DNA of 64,000 nt, taken from positions 1,612,001 to 1,676,000 of the forward strand of contig CBDEVW010000003.1 of the NCBI GenBank assembly GCA_965243755.1, in the 5' to 3' direction. The position numbers and the translations under genes were made by a program. Below are positions 35,714 through 44,424 of the stretch, one piece after another. Within the stretch, counting starts at the first letter, position 1. Each line of letters opens with the position of its first letter. The stretch comes from JANSWY01 sp965243755 (lineage in GTDB: Bacteria; Bacteroidota; Bacteroidia; Cytophagales; Cyclobacteriaceae). The notes beneath the pieces were generated by a model that saw only the letters and a program-made list of their open reading frames with translations, was not told where the DNA came from and made no database searches.

Positions 35714-36931
35714 ATGAGGTACATACTCATTTTTCTTCTTCCAGTATTGGCCTGTCAGCCGACGACTGAAAAAAGTTACCAATTACGTAAAGGAACCTAC
35801 CGAGGAGAGATCATACAACAGGGTAAAACTTTGCCATTCATTTTCGATATAGCGTTCAAAAAGAACCAGCCTATATTGATCCTGCACAATGACACTGAAC
35901 GTCTTAAAATTGACGAAACAAGGCTGACCAAAGACTCCCTGTATGCGACGATGAACATCTTCGATACTGAAATAAGAGCCAAAATCACCAAAGAGGGCCT
36001 TTCAGGTGTTTATGTGAAGAACTATTCAAAAGATCATGTGTTACCATTTAAAGCTACTTTCAACAAGCGAACCAGGTTTACAGTCAGTAGCAATGATCCG
36101 GTTTTGGATATATCAGGTCGTTATCAGGTGATGTTTACTGAGTCTGATGGAACCAAATACCCCGCAGTGGCAAAACTTAAGCAATCAAATCATAAACTCA
36201 CCGGCACTTTCCTTACCGAAACAGGCGATTACAGGTATCTGGAAGGAGTTGTGGATGGTGACTCGTTAAAGTTAAGTGCTTTTGATGGTACCCATCTATT
36301 CCTTTTCACCGCTAAAATAAAAGGTGATAGCCTGGTTGGTGGAGAATTCTGGCACGGGAAATATACTTATGAAACCTGGGAAGGTAAGCAGGATATGGAT
36401 GCGGACCTCAGGGATGCTTTTGAAGTTACCTACCTCAAAGAAGGCTATGATCGACTCCAATTTACATTTCCAGATCTTGACAGTAATTTGGTGAGTCTTG
36501 ATGATGAAAGATTTATTAATAAGGTGGTGATTTTGCAACTATTTGGTACATGGTGCCCCAATTGTATGGACGAAACCATCTATTACGCAGAATGGTACCG
36601 TAAAAATCAATCCAGAGGAGTAGAGATACTTGGCCTGGCCTACGAAACTAAGCCTGACTTTGAGTATGCAAGGCAAAGGGTGTTGAAAATGAAGCACAAA
36701 CTCAATGTGCCGTATGATTATGTCATTGCAGGTACGTCCGACAAAAAAGAAGCCTCCAAGACACTCCCTATGCTCAATGAAATCATTTCTTTTCCGACCT
36801 CTATTTTTCTAGATAGAAAGGGCAATATCCGCCATATACACACCGGTTTCACCGGACCAGGAACAGGGGAAGCTTACGAAGCATGGCAGGAAGAATTTGA
36901 ACGGATCACCGAAGAATTAATTGCTGAGTAG
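35714..36931 (+). CDS. TlpA-like thioredoxin-fold lipoprotein
   Basis: 405 residues; lipobox PVLAC with acceptor Cys14. An N-terminal beta-rich domain (DUF4369-like, about 20-235, RKGTYRGEIIQQGKTLPF...) precedes a thioredoxin fold with WCPNC at 280-284 (QLFGTWCPNCMDE) and the cis-Pro segment ISFPTSIFLDRKG. Such TlpA family disulfide reductases act on periplasmic cysteines, for example in cytochrome c maturation, but paralogues are many. Its 3' end overlaps the convergent DUF4230 gene by 26 bp. Function in redox chemistry is likely; substrate unknown. Confidence 0.85.
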   Translation: MRYILIFLLPVLACQPTTEKSYQLRKGTYRGEIIQQGKTLPFIFDIAFKKNQPILILHNDTERLKIDETRLTKDSLYATMNIFDTEIRAKITKEGLSGVYVKNYSKDHVLPFKATFNKRTRFTVSSNDPVLDISGRYQVMFTESDGTKYPAVAKLKQSNHKLTGTFLTETGDYRYLEGVVDGDSLKLSAFDGTHLFLFTAKIKGDSLVGGEFWHGKYTYETWEGKQDMDADLRDAFEVTYLKEGYDRLQFTFPDLDSNLVSLDDERFINKVVILQLFGTWCPNCMDETIYYAEWYRKNQSRGVEILGLAYETKPDFEYARQRVLKMKHKLNVPYDYVIAGTSDKKEASKTLPMLNEIISFPTSIFLDRKGNIRHIHTGFTGPGTGEAYEAWQEEFERITEELIAE

Positions 36932-37562
36932 CTGAATCTAAAGCACTGGAAGTCTGTAAAATGATCTTTTGATTGCTGATGGATTCCAATAAAGGTTCCA
37001 ACAATAGCACAGCTCCCTCATTTACCTGATTCAGGATACCTGACTTTAAAGCCGCATTTTTCAGTTCTGTTTCTGCTTTGCTGTACAACTCATCCATGAA
37101 CCGGGCTTTTTGTTCCCTTGATAGGTAGCCCAGGTCGAGATCATAAATTTGAGATTCCTGCAAATTGATCTTATAATAACACAATTCCGGTGCAGGTAAT
37201 TTCAGGTACGTAGTATCATTGACCTGATAAATATCCTCTTTTCTGATTTTTGTAAGGTCAATACAGCCAACTGCTTCACCTTTAGTGATTAATACGGCTT
37301 TACTGTCCGGCCCCCCTTTAATTTTGAAGATTTTGAGGTCCAGTTCTGCTGAAATTTTCTTTAGTTCCGTGATCTCCTGAAAGTTGTACTTGACAATCTC
37401 TAGTTTGCCAAGGGCTTCAACTGTTTCCAATACCAATGAATGACGGGTTTCTGTGGATTCCGGAATGACCTTAACTCCCATTTGTGATAACCCGATCCAT
37501 ACCAGGGCCAGTATCAATAAAATCCAGGGTAATCTTTTGAGTATAATAGAAAGTATCAGCAA
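36906..37562 (-). CDS. DUF4230 membrane protein
   Basis: 218 residues: one N-terminal membrane helix (LKRLPWILLILALVWIGLS) then a periplasmic domain of the DUF4230 family (VETVEALGKLEIVKYNFQEI, AVLITKGEAVGCIDLTKIR, YLKLPAPELCYYKINLQES). The fold is not known to be enzymatic. It sits 3 bp downstream of the polyprenyl synthase gene, so it is co-transcribed with it. Its last codons overlap the convergent TlpA-like gene. Confidence 0.8.
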   Translation of the reverse strand: MLILSIILKRLPWILLILALVWIGLSQMGVKVIPESTETRHSLVLETVEALGKLEIVKYNFQEITELKKISAELDLKIFKIKGGPDSKAVLITKGEAVGCIDLTKIRKEDIYQVNDTTYLKLPAPELCYYKINLQESQIYDLDLGYLSREQKARFMDELYSKAETELKNAALKSGILNQVNEGAVLLLEPLLESISNQKIILQTSSALDSATQQLILR

Positions 37563-37565
37563 TGA

Positions 37566-38540
37566 TTATTTGGTTCTGTCAATGGTAAAGTTAACCAAAG
37601 ATGACAAAGAGTGCTTATATTCAGAATCAGGAAATTTATCCAGTATAGCCATGGCTTCCTGATGAAATCGCTGCATCACAGACATGGCGTATTCAATTCC
37701 ATCAGAGGCTTTCACAAAATCAATTACCTCATTAAGTTTCTTCTTGCTTTTTGCACTCTGTTTGATGGCTTTTTTAATCTGTTTTTTCTCTTGCCAACCA
37801 GCTTGTTCGAGCGCATGGATTAATGGAAGCGTCATTTTTCTTTCCTGAATGTCAATGCCTGTTGGCTTACCAATCTCTTCTGAACCGTAATCAAAAAGAT
37901 CATCTTTTATCTGAAAAGCCATACCTACCTTCAGCCCGAATTCTCCCATTTGATCGATCTCTTCCTGACTTGCTCCGGAAGATGCTGCTCCTACCCTGCA
38001 GCAGGATTGAATCAGACTAGCCGTTTTCTGCCTGATGATGTTGTAATACACCTCCTCAGTAATATCAAGCTTCTTGGCTTTCTCCATTTGAAGCAATTCC
38101 CCCTCACTCATCTCTCTCACTGCATCGGATACAATTTTCAAGAGATTGAAATCATCATTATCAAGAGAAAGTAATAAACCTTTGCTCAAAAGGTAATCGC
38201 CAACTAATACAGCAATCTTATTCTTCCATAAGGCATTGATGCTGAAAAATCCTCTTCTAAGCTGAGCGTCATCCACCACATCGTCATGGACCAGGGTTGC
38301 AGTGTGTAGTAATTCGATGAGTGCGGCTCCACGGTAAGTAGCCTCGGTAATTTTCCCAGCCACTCCACAGGATAAGAAAACAAACAGGGGACGCATCTGT
38401 TTTCCCTTTCTTTTTACTATGTAGGAGGTAATTTTATCAAGGAGAAGCACCTTGCTTCTCATTGACTGGCGGAATTTCTTCTCAAATTCTACCATCTCTG
38501 CCTCTACAGGGGCCTGTATTTCCTTTAATGACACTGCCAT
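37566..38540 (-). CDS. Long-chain polyprenyl diphosphate synthase
   Basis: 324 residues, trans-isoprenyl synthase family. Extends farnesyl or geranylgeranyl diphosphate with isopentenyl units to give the side chain of menaquinone. First Asp-rich motif HDDVVDDAQLRRG, second motif QIKDDLFDYGS, and LLHTATLVHDD, KGKQMRPLFVFLS, GKPTGIDIQERKMTLPLIHAL. Chain length cannot be read off, but the small residues upstream of the first motif (ALIELLHTAT) fit C35-C40 products. It shares a transcript with the DUF4230 gene; menB is 17 kb away. Confidence 0.9.
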   Translation of the reverse strand: MAVSLKEIQAPVEAEMVEFEKKFRQSMRSKVLLLDKITSYIVKRKGKQMRPLFVFLSCGVAGKITEATYRGAALIELLHTATLVHDDVVDDAQLRRGFFSINALWKNKIAVLVGDYLLSKGLLLSLDNDDFNLLKIVSDAVREMSEGELLQMEKAKKLDITEEVYYNIIRQKTASLIQSCCRVGAASSGASQEEIDQMGEFGLKVGMAFQIKDDLFDYGSEEIGKPTGIDIQERKMTLPLIHALEQAGWQEKKQIKKAIKQSAKSKKKLNEVIDFVKASDGIEYAMSVMQRFHQEAMAILDKFPDSEYKHSLSSLVNFTIDRTK

Positions 38541-38696
38541 AATCGCGAGCTAGCCACAATATTAATTCAATTAGTGATAATACAAACCTTGCTCCGTCAA
38601 TAAGTTGTTGGCAAGCATCCAATTTGATCATCCAACTATTTTTTGGAGAGGTTTTATATAAACCGTATAATTACAACTTTCAGCTTTTGAAATTGT

Positions 38697-39611
38697 ATGA
38701 CCAACTCGGCAAAATATTTCTTATTGGATGTTTTTACTAAAAACATGTTTGGTGGCAACCAGTTAGCTGTATTTCCTGAAGGCAAATACATCAAAGAAGA
38801 ATTGATGCAGAAAATCGCCAGGGAGCTGCAGCTTTCTGAAACGGTATTTATCATGGACCCCGGTTCAGAAAATAGCCACTTCGCCATGCGAATATTCACT
38901 CCTACCATGGAACTTCCCACCGCAGGTCATCCCACAATTGGTTCTGCTTTTTATATGATTCGTCATCTGGAACTTGGTGATGAACAAAAACATGCTGACC
39001 TGCTAATCGACCAAAAAGTAGGCACCATAAAAGCCTCCGTCAAATTAGAGAATGGTGTGCCACAATTTACCGAGATGACCTTCCCAAACCCTGTTTTCGG
39101 CCCGGTGATTGATGACCCTTCTTCATTCGCCGCAATGCTTGGCCTAAGTCCTCATCAACTAATGGAATTGCCAATTCAAAGAATATCATGTGGTGTCGAT
39201 TTTGTTATGATCCCGGTAAAAGATATTGCGGCTGTTAAAGCAATTGACTTTAATACGCAGCTATGGGAAACATTGAAAAATAAATGGGACATCAATTTCG
39301 TCTATGCCTTTACGATGGATGCGGAAACTAAGGAATGTCGCGTACATGGCCGAATGTTTGCCCCGGAAGCGGGAATCATAGAAGATGCTGCCACAGGATC
39401 TGCAAATGGCCCACTTGGGTGCTACATCTATCATTATAACCTACTGGAGAAGAAAAATCAGCAAATTAGCTTCATTAGCGAACAGGGTTTTGAAATGGGA
39501 AGACCCAGCTTTTTGCATGTCACAATCTCTGGGGTTGACGGGGAAATTACCGAGGTGAATGTTGGTGGCGAATGTGTTTTAGTAGGGCGTGGAGAATTAT
39601 TTTTGTATTGA
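38697..39611 (+). CDS. PhzF-family isomerase
   Basis: 304 residues, diaminopimelate-epimerase fold of the PhzF family (PF02567). Hallmarks: YFLLDVFTKNMFGGNQLAVF at the N-terminus, SETVFIMDPGSE with the conserved Glu46, IFTPTMELPTAGHPTIGSA, and EDAATGSANGPLGCYI in the second domain. Most members outside phenazine producers have unknown substrates; no phenazine genes are nearby. The next gene starts at the following base, so they are one operon. Confidence 0.9.
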   Translation: MTNSAKYFLLDVFTKNMFGGNQLAVFPEGKYIKEELMQKIARELQLSETVFIMDPGSENSHFAMRIFTPTMELPTAGHPTIGSAFYMIRHLELGDEQKHADLLIDQKVGTIKASVKLENGVPQFTEMTFPNPVFGPVIDDPSSFAAMLGLSPHQLMELPIQRISCGVDFVMIPVKDIAAVKAIDFNTQLWETLKNKWDINFVYAFTMDAETKECRVHGRMFAPEAGIIEDAATGSANGPLGCYIYHYNLLEKKNQQISFISEQGFEMGRPSFLHVTISGVDGEITEVNVGGECVLVGRGELFLY

Positions 39612-40352
39612 ATGATGGAAAATGCGATAGCCCGCTGTGACCTGCCGGGGAAAAACAAAGAGCATGTCACCTATTTTACACCACATTGGTTATACATCAT
39701 CCTCGGAAATAAAAAATGGCGATTTTCAAATGAATCAGTGAGTAACATCCAGTTTGATCACCATAAACTATTAATGCCCTTAATTGGTGGAGGATTATCA
39801 GCCTCATTGGCCATATTGGTCATCATCAAAAACCTGTTTGATCCATTCTGGGCATTGGTGTTCCTATTATCGGGCATATTTTTATTGTATTACGGTTGGA
39901 TGGGTTCCGAGGTGATAATCATTAATGAAGGACAAAACGCCACGAAAATTTATGTGAGAAAAATATCCAAAAACCTTAAAGAGTATTTTAACTTTTACAG
40001 AACCTATTGTATCAATCAAATGCAGGATCACATTATTTACCATATCGCACAAGCTTCCGAGTGGATTGAAGGCAAGCCCTACTCGCATCCAAGCCTTGAA
40101 AAAGAAGGTTTTATACATGCCAGTAAAAAAGCACAGGTAACTGAAACATTCGACTTATATTTTCCTCCTGGTGGAGAATATCGATTATTGGAAATAGACA
40201 GTTTCAAACTGACCAGTGAGTTAAAATATGAAGAAGCACCATCCAGAAGTCAGTCATTTCCACATATTTACGGTCCGATCAACAGCGCTAGTGTCCGCTC
40301 AGCAGGCTCTTTTCGCAATAAGGAGGAATTAATTAGGCTTCTGAACCAATAA
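39612..40352 (+). CDS. Membrane PH-like domain fused to DUF952 domain
   Basis: 246 residues. N-terminal part (about 1-135) has two membrane helices in a hairpin (LLMPLIGGGLSASLAILVII and WALVFLLSGIFLLYYGW) around a bPH-like strand pattern. The C-terminal ~110 residues are DUF952: IIYHIAQASEWIEGKPYSHPSLEKEGFIHAS with the family's GFIHAS, then PSRSQSFPHIYGPIN. DUF952 proteins are normally stand-alone; a Met at residue 137 (MQDHIIYHIA) could be the start of a separate DUF952 protein, so the fusion could be a stop-codon-less overlap. Role unknown. Confidence 0.75.
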   Translation: MMENAIARCDLPGKNKEHVTYFTPHWLYIILGNKKWRFSNESVSNIQFDHHKLLMPLIGGGLSASLAILVIIKNLFDPFWALVFLLSGIFLLYYGWMGSEVIIINEGQNATKIYVRKISKNLKEYFNFYRTYCINQMQDHIIYHIAQASEWIEGKPYSHPSLEKEGFIHASKKAQVTETFDLYFPPGGEYRLLEIDSFKLTSELKYEEAPSRSQSFPHIYGPINSASVRSAGSFRNKEELIRLLNQ

Positions 40353-40389
40353 ATAGTTCAAAAATTTTAAATTTAGTACCAGCCTGTAT

Positions 40390-40397
40390 TTAATTTG
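40390..40397 (+). promoter_or_regulatory. Candidate -7 box for the acyltransferase/gpsA operon
   Basis: TTAATTTG within CTGTATTTAATTTGCCGC, 25 bp before the ATG at 40422; one mismatch to TAnnTTTG. The same octamer lies before the tsaC gene with nearly the same flanks. Confidence 0.35.
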
Positions 40398-40421
40398 CCG
40401 CTGCTTTCACATTGACAACAT

Positions 40422-42107
40422 ATGACAAAAAGGGGAAATAAGAAAAAGATCAAGTATTCCGAAGTTGTCCCCAGTATGCAAAAGTGGCCAATTGTACAGT
40501 TGGCTAAGAACAGGAAGGAGTTCATAGAGGATGTCGCAGAGACAAGCCTGGAGAATCTTCTTCAACGGTCCAGAGGAAGATCCCTCAGGGAAGAACTGGA
40601 GATGACGGTCTATCGGGAGAAGCTAAGGATAAAAGGCAACCCCTGGAAAGTAGACCCGGAAGATGATCATGTGTTTTGGAAATCAATTCAGCAAAGACTT
40701 TACGATAGCCAGAATCTTGAAAAAGAGGAGGCACATAAAATAGAGCAGGAGCTATTAAAAGAAATTGTAATCCGCTATGCCAATGAAATAGCCGGTAATT
40801 TCAAAAAAACCTCCTACCGCTTTGCAAGATCCGTAGTAACAGTTGGCTTTGCCAGGTTGCTAAGTGCTGCACGGGTAAAGGGAATAAAATCGCTCTTCAG
40901 CAAACAACTGGACCTGGACGACAAGATCCATATAGTAGGCTATCCCGAGCACATCCGGAAGCTAGCCAAAAAAGGTACAGTGGTGATGGTGCCGACTCAC
41001 TTCAGTAACCTTGATTCGATATTAATAGGTTGGGTTATCCAGTTTCTGGGACTACCTCCTTTCATCTATGGGGCAGGGCTGAATCTTTTCAATATCAGGA
41101 TTTTCGCCTATTTCATGAATAGTCTGGGTGCCTATAAAGTAGATAGAAGGAAGAAGAATCCTGTCTATCTGGAGGCTCTGAAGACCTACAGTACTGAAGC
41201 GCTTAGACGTGGATGTCATAGCTTATTTTTCCCGGGAGGCACCAGGTCCCGATCGGGTATGATTGAGAAAGCTTTGAAATTAGGTTTGTTGAGCACCACC
41301 ATTGAAGCACAGCGGATCAATTATCAGAAGGATGGTGATAACGCCACTAAAATCTTCATTGTACCAGTGGTGATTAATTACCATTTTACTCTTGAGGCTC
41401 CAAGCCTGATCAACAATTACCTTAAGATCAAAGGTCAGGAAAGGTACTATGTTGAAAATGATGAGTACAGCACTTCTTATAAGATTGCGACGTTCTTATT
41501 AAAATTTTTCACCAAAGGGTCTGACATATCTGTGAGTATTGGCAAAGGATTGGATGTTTTAGGCAATTACGTTGATGATGAAGGGAATAGCCTGGATACC
41601 AATGGCAACATCATAGATCCCAGAGACTATTTCATTACTGACGGTCAGGTGACGGTAGATCATCAGCGGGAGCATGAATATGTCAGAATCCTTGGAAAGC
41701 GAATTGTGGAAGAATTCCACATACACAATAGGGTGTTTGCCAGTCATTTAGTGGCCTTTACTGCCTTCAAGATGGTACAAAGGGCGAATGAAAAACTGGA
41801 TCTATACAACCTATTGAGGCTCCCTGATGAGGACCTGGAATTGGACTATGAAGCATTCAAGTCGGCATTCAAAAAACTGAGAAAGAAAATATTAAAACTT
41901 AATAAAAAAGGTAAAGTGGGGATAGCTGATCACCTCACCAGAAAAGCAGATGAAGCAATCACACATGGAATCAAAAATGTAGGAATGTATCATGCCCGTC
42001 GGCCTTTAGTAAAAAAAGGAGCTGACAAAATACAGATTCAGGACATGAATACATTGTATTATTACCATAATAGAATGGAAGGATATGGCCTTGAAAAATT
42101 TATTTAA
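40422..42107 (+). CDS. Glycerol-3-phosphate/1-acylglycerol-3-phosphate acyltransferase (PlsB-like)
   Basis: 561 residues. The PlsC/PlsB acyltransferase core lies at about 180-345: motif I THFSNLDSI (His-x4-Asp), motif II region GLNLFNIRIFAYFMNSLGAYKVDRRK, motif III SLFFPGGTRSRSGM, and motif IV FIVPVVINYHF. The extra N- and C-terminal helical parts resemble PlsB-type enzymes that acylate sn-glycerol 3-phosphate. It overlaps gpsA, which makes glycerol 3-phosphate, by 23 bp; substrate supply and use are thus encoded together. A peripheral or inner-membrane enzyme; no signal peptide. Confidence 0.85.
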   Translation: MTKRGNKKKIKYSEVVPSMQKWPIVQLAKNRKEFIEDVAETSLENLLQRSRGRSLREELEMTVYREKLRIKGNPWKVDPEDDHVFWKSIQQRLYDSQNLEKEEAHKIEQELLKEIVIRYANEIAGNFKKTSYRFARSVVTVGFARLLSAARVKGIKSLFSKQLDLDDKIHIVGYPEHIRKLAKKGTVVMVPTHFSNLDSILIGWVIQFLGLPPFIYGAGLNLFNIRIFAYFMNSLGAYKVDRRKKNPVYLEALKTYSTEALRRGCHSLFFPGGTRSRSGMIEKALKLGLLSTTIEAQRINYQKDGDNATKIFIVPVVINYHFTLEAPSLINNYLKIKGQERYYVENDEYSTSYKIATFLLKFFTKGSDISVSIGKGLDVLGNYVDDEGNSLDTNGNIIDPRDYFITDGQVTVDHQREHEYVRILGKRIVEEFHIHNRVFASHLVAFTAFKMVQRANEKLDLYNLLRLPDEDLELDYEAFKSAFKKLRKKILKLNKKGKVGIADHLTRKADEAITHGIKNVGMYHARRPLVKKGADKIQIQDMNTLYYYHNRMEGYGLEKFI

Positions 42108-43146
42108 AAAACCTGTTGGAGTAATAGGAGCCGGAAGTTTTGGCACTGCTGTGGCCAACATACTTGCTGAAAAAAGTGATGTCCTGTTGTATGTTCGAAG
42201 TACAGAAAGACTTGCTGAAATCAATAAGACCCGAATATCTTCTAATCAGCAGTTAAGCGATAAGATTTCCCTCACCAACAAAATGGAAGAAGTGGCACAG
42301 CAATGTGACATCATTTTTCCAGTCGTACCTTCTGCCAATTTTAGGGAGATGATGAAAACACTTTCTCCTTTTCTGAAGCCCTACCATATACTGATCCATG
42401 GTACCAAGGGATTAGACATCAACATCAAAGAAACCAATAAAGTCACCAAATTCAATCCACTTTCGAGGGAGCATGTAAAGACAATGAGTGAGGTGATTGT
42501 GGAAGAAAGCTCTGTTGTACGAGTAGGATGTCTGGCGGGACCAAACCTTGCTAAAGAAATCGCGGATAAAAAACCTGCCGCAACTGTTGTTGCCAGTCAT
42601 TTTGATGAAGTGATCAATGTTGGTCAAAGATTGTTGCGAAACGATCGGTTTCTGATCTACGGAAGCAACGACCTCATTGGAATAGAACTGTGCGGTGTTT
42701 TGAAAAACATCATAGCCATTGGTGCCGGAGCGATTGCTGGCTTGGGATTAGGTGAAAATGCCAAATCACTTTTGATCAGTCGTGGAATCGTAGAGATGGT
42801 GCAAATTGGCCAAACGCTCGGTGGAAATGCACAGGCCTTTCTGGGGCTGGCAGGAATTGGAGACCTGGTAGCAACCTGTAGCACCAATTTAAGTAGAAAC
42901 TACACAGTGGGTTACAGACTTGCGCAGGGAGAATCTATCGATGACATCATAGAATCAATGGAAGAAGTTGCGGAGGGTGTGAAGACCGTAGACATCATCA
43001 ATGAACTGGCTAGAACTTACAAGGTGAGATGTCCTATTACTGAGTCACTATACAAAGTAATTCACAAAGAAATGAGCATGTCCGAGGCAAACACCTTTCT
43101 TATGAAATTCCCTTTCAGGGCAGAAATTGACTTTTTGGAAAGTTAG
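42085..43146 (+). CDS. gpsA: NAD(P)H-dependent glycerol-3-phosphate dehydrogenase
   Basis: 353 residues. Reduces dihydroxyacetone phosphate to sn-glycerol 3-phosphate for phospholipid synthesis. N-terminal Rossmann motif GVIGAGSFGTAVA, then FPVVPSANFREMM, CLAGPNLAKEIADKKPAATVVAS, the catalytic-domain LCGVLKNIIAIGAGAIAGLGLGENAKSLLISRG with the conserved Lys, GLAGIGDLVATCSTNLSRN, and PITESLYKVIHKE. Start chosen at 42085, 23 bp inside the acyltransferase gene; the preceding gene makes the enzyme that uses its product. The stop TAG shares bases with the stop TAA of the convergent protease gene. Confidence 0.95.
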   Translation: MALKNLFKKPVGVIGAGSFGTAVANILAEKSDVLLYVRSTERLAEINKTRISSNQQLSDKISLTNKMEEVAQQCDIIFPVVPSANFREMMKTLSPFLKPYHILIHGTKGLDINIKETNKVTKFNPLSREHVKTMSEVIVEESSVVRVGCLAGPNLAKEIADKKPAATVVASHFDEVINVGQRLLRNDRFLIYGSNDLIGIELCGVLKNIIAIGAGAIAGLGLGENAKSLLISRGIVEMVQIGQTLGGNAQAFLGLAGIGDLVATCSTNLSRNYTVGYRLAQGESIDDIIESMEEVAEGVKTVDIINELARTYKVRCPITESLYKVIHKEMSMSEANTFLMKFPFRAEIDFLES

Positions 43147-44384
43147 TCTGCTACCTGATCCATCGCGGTTATTCGCTGCAATAATGTGGGGTGACTGTAG
43201 TGAACAAAAACATATCCGGCATGAGGAGTCAGGTTTGACAAATGATCTCCCGACAGTTTCTTGAGGGCCTCCTGCAGTGGTTCCTTTTTGTAAGTTTTCA
43301 CAGCATATTCATCAGCCTCGTATTCATTTTTTCTACTCAACATATTCATGAGGATACCAATGATCCTGGAGAGCGGTGAATATAATATCCCAAATGCAAG
43401 AATATTCAGATGAACAAGACTTTCTTCCGCCCCCAGTGCCCTGGAAACCTCACTGCTATCAATCATTCTTGACAAGAGAAACAGCATCAACCCTGTTTGT
43501 AGAATACTTAATACCGTACCCAGTATGATGTGTTTCTTTTTGTAATGTCCAACCTCATGCGCAAATACGGCTACAAGCTCTTCAGTAGTATGTTTTTCGA
43601 TCAATGTGTCATACAAGACCACTTTTTTTCGCTTCCCAAAACCTGAAAAAAAAGCGTTCCCTTTACTGGATCGCTTGCTTCCATCTATCACAAACACATT
43701 GACCAACGGGAAATTGACCGACTGGGCATACGCTTCGATCGCCGACTTCAATTCTCCATCCTCCATTGGTTCCAACTTGTTAAACAGCGGAAGAATAATA
43801 GAGGTATAAAACATGTTGGCCAACAATATGAAGGCAGTAATTACCACCCAGAAATAAATCCAGAAATTACTTCCCAGGGACCATATGAGATACAATAGGG
43901 TTGTAATGATCATTCCTCCGAGCACAATAGTAATCAGATAGCCTTTCAGCTTATCCATGATAAACGTCTTGACTGTTGTCTTATTAAAACCAAATTTCTC
44001 CTCGATCACAAAAGTGCCATAAAGTGAAAATGGTAACCCCAGTATATCGGATCCAAAATACAACACCCCAAAAAATAGAAGCGACATCATGACTTCACTT
44101 GAAGCATAGGGTTGTAGCCATTCATGAAGCGTCCCAAACAATCCAAAATACAAAATCACAATGATTGCGATGAAGCTCACGGTTGCCGAAAAGTTTCCGA
44201 ACCTGTTGAGGACATTATGGTACTGCTGAGATTTTTCATACTGCTCCTTATCATAAATGCCTTCCAAAGGCTTAGGAATTGGCTTTTTCGAACTTTTATA
44301 ATTCAGTGCTGATAATACTCTCTCCAACACAAAGTCAAAAATGGTAATCCCCAGCAATAAAAACAGTATTTGTTCCTCATTCAT
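43143..44384 (-). CDS. M48-family (STE24-like) membrane metalloprotease
   Basis: 413 residues from the ATG at 44384; an ATG six codons upstream (44402) is also in frame but MNEEQILFLLLG is the usual N-terminus. Zinc motif HEVGH in ELVAVFAHEVGHYKKKHI, with the third ligand Glu in NEYEADEYAVKTYKKE. N-terminal CAAX-protease-associated domain (about 30-200) with several membrane helices and GVLYFGSDILGLPFSLYGTFVIEEKFGFNKTT. Processes or degrades membrane proteins at the inner membrane. Overlaps the gpsA 3' end by 4 bp in opposite orientation. Confidence 0.9.
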   Translation of the reverse strand: MNEEQILFLLLGITIFDFVLERVLSALNYKSSKKPIPKPLEGIYDKEQYEKSQQYHNVLNRFGNFSATVSFIAIIVILYFGLFGTLHEWLQPYASSEVMMSLLFFGVLYFGSDILGLPFSLYGTFVIEEKFGFNKTTVKTFIMDKLKGYLITIVLGGMIITTLLYLIWSLGSNFWIYFWVVITAFILLANMFYTSIILPLFNKLEPMEDGELKSAIEAYAQSVNFPLVNVFVIDGSKRSSKGNAFFSGFGKRKKVVLYDTLIEKHTTEELVAVFAHEVGHYKKKHIILGTVLSILQTGLMLFLLSRMIDSSEVSRALGAEESLVHLNILAFGILYSPLSRIIGILMNMLSRKNEYEADEYAVKTYKKEPLQEALKKLSGDHLSNLTPHAGYVFVHYSHPTLLQRITAMDQVAD

Positions 44385-44424
44385 AACTTCAAATATACCC
44401 ATTCCAATGGGATGTGTGGGTCAA

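Noticed and set aside
38697..39611. Phenazine biosynthesis locus
   Set aside because: Only the PhzF-like gene is present; none of the other phz genes is nearby.
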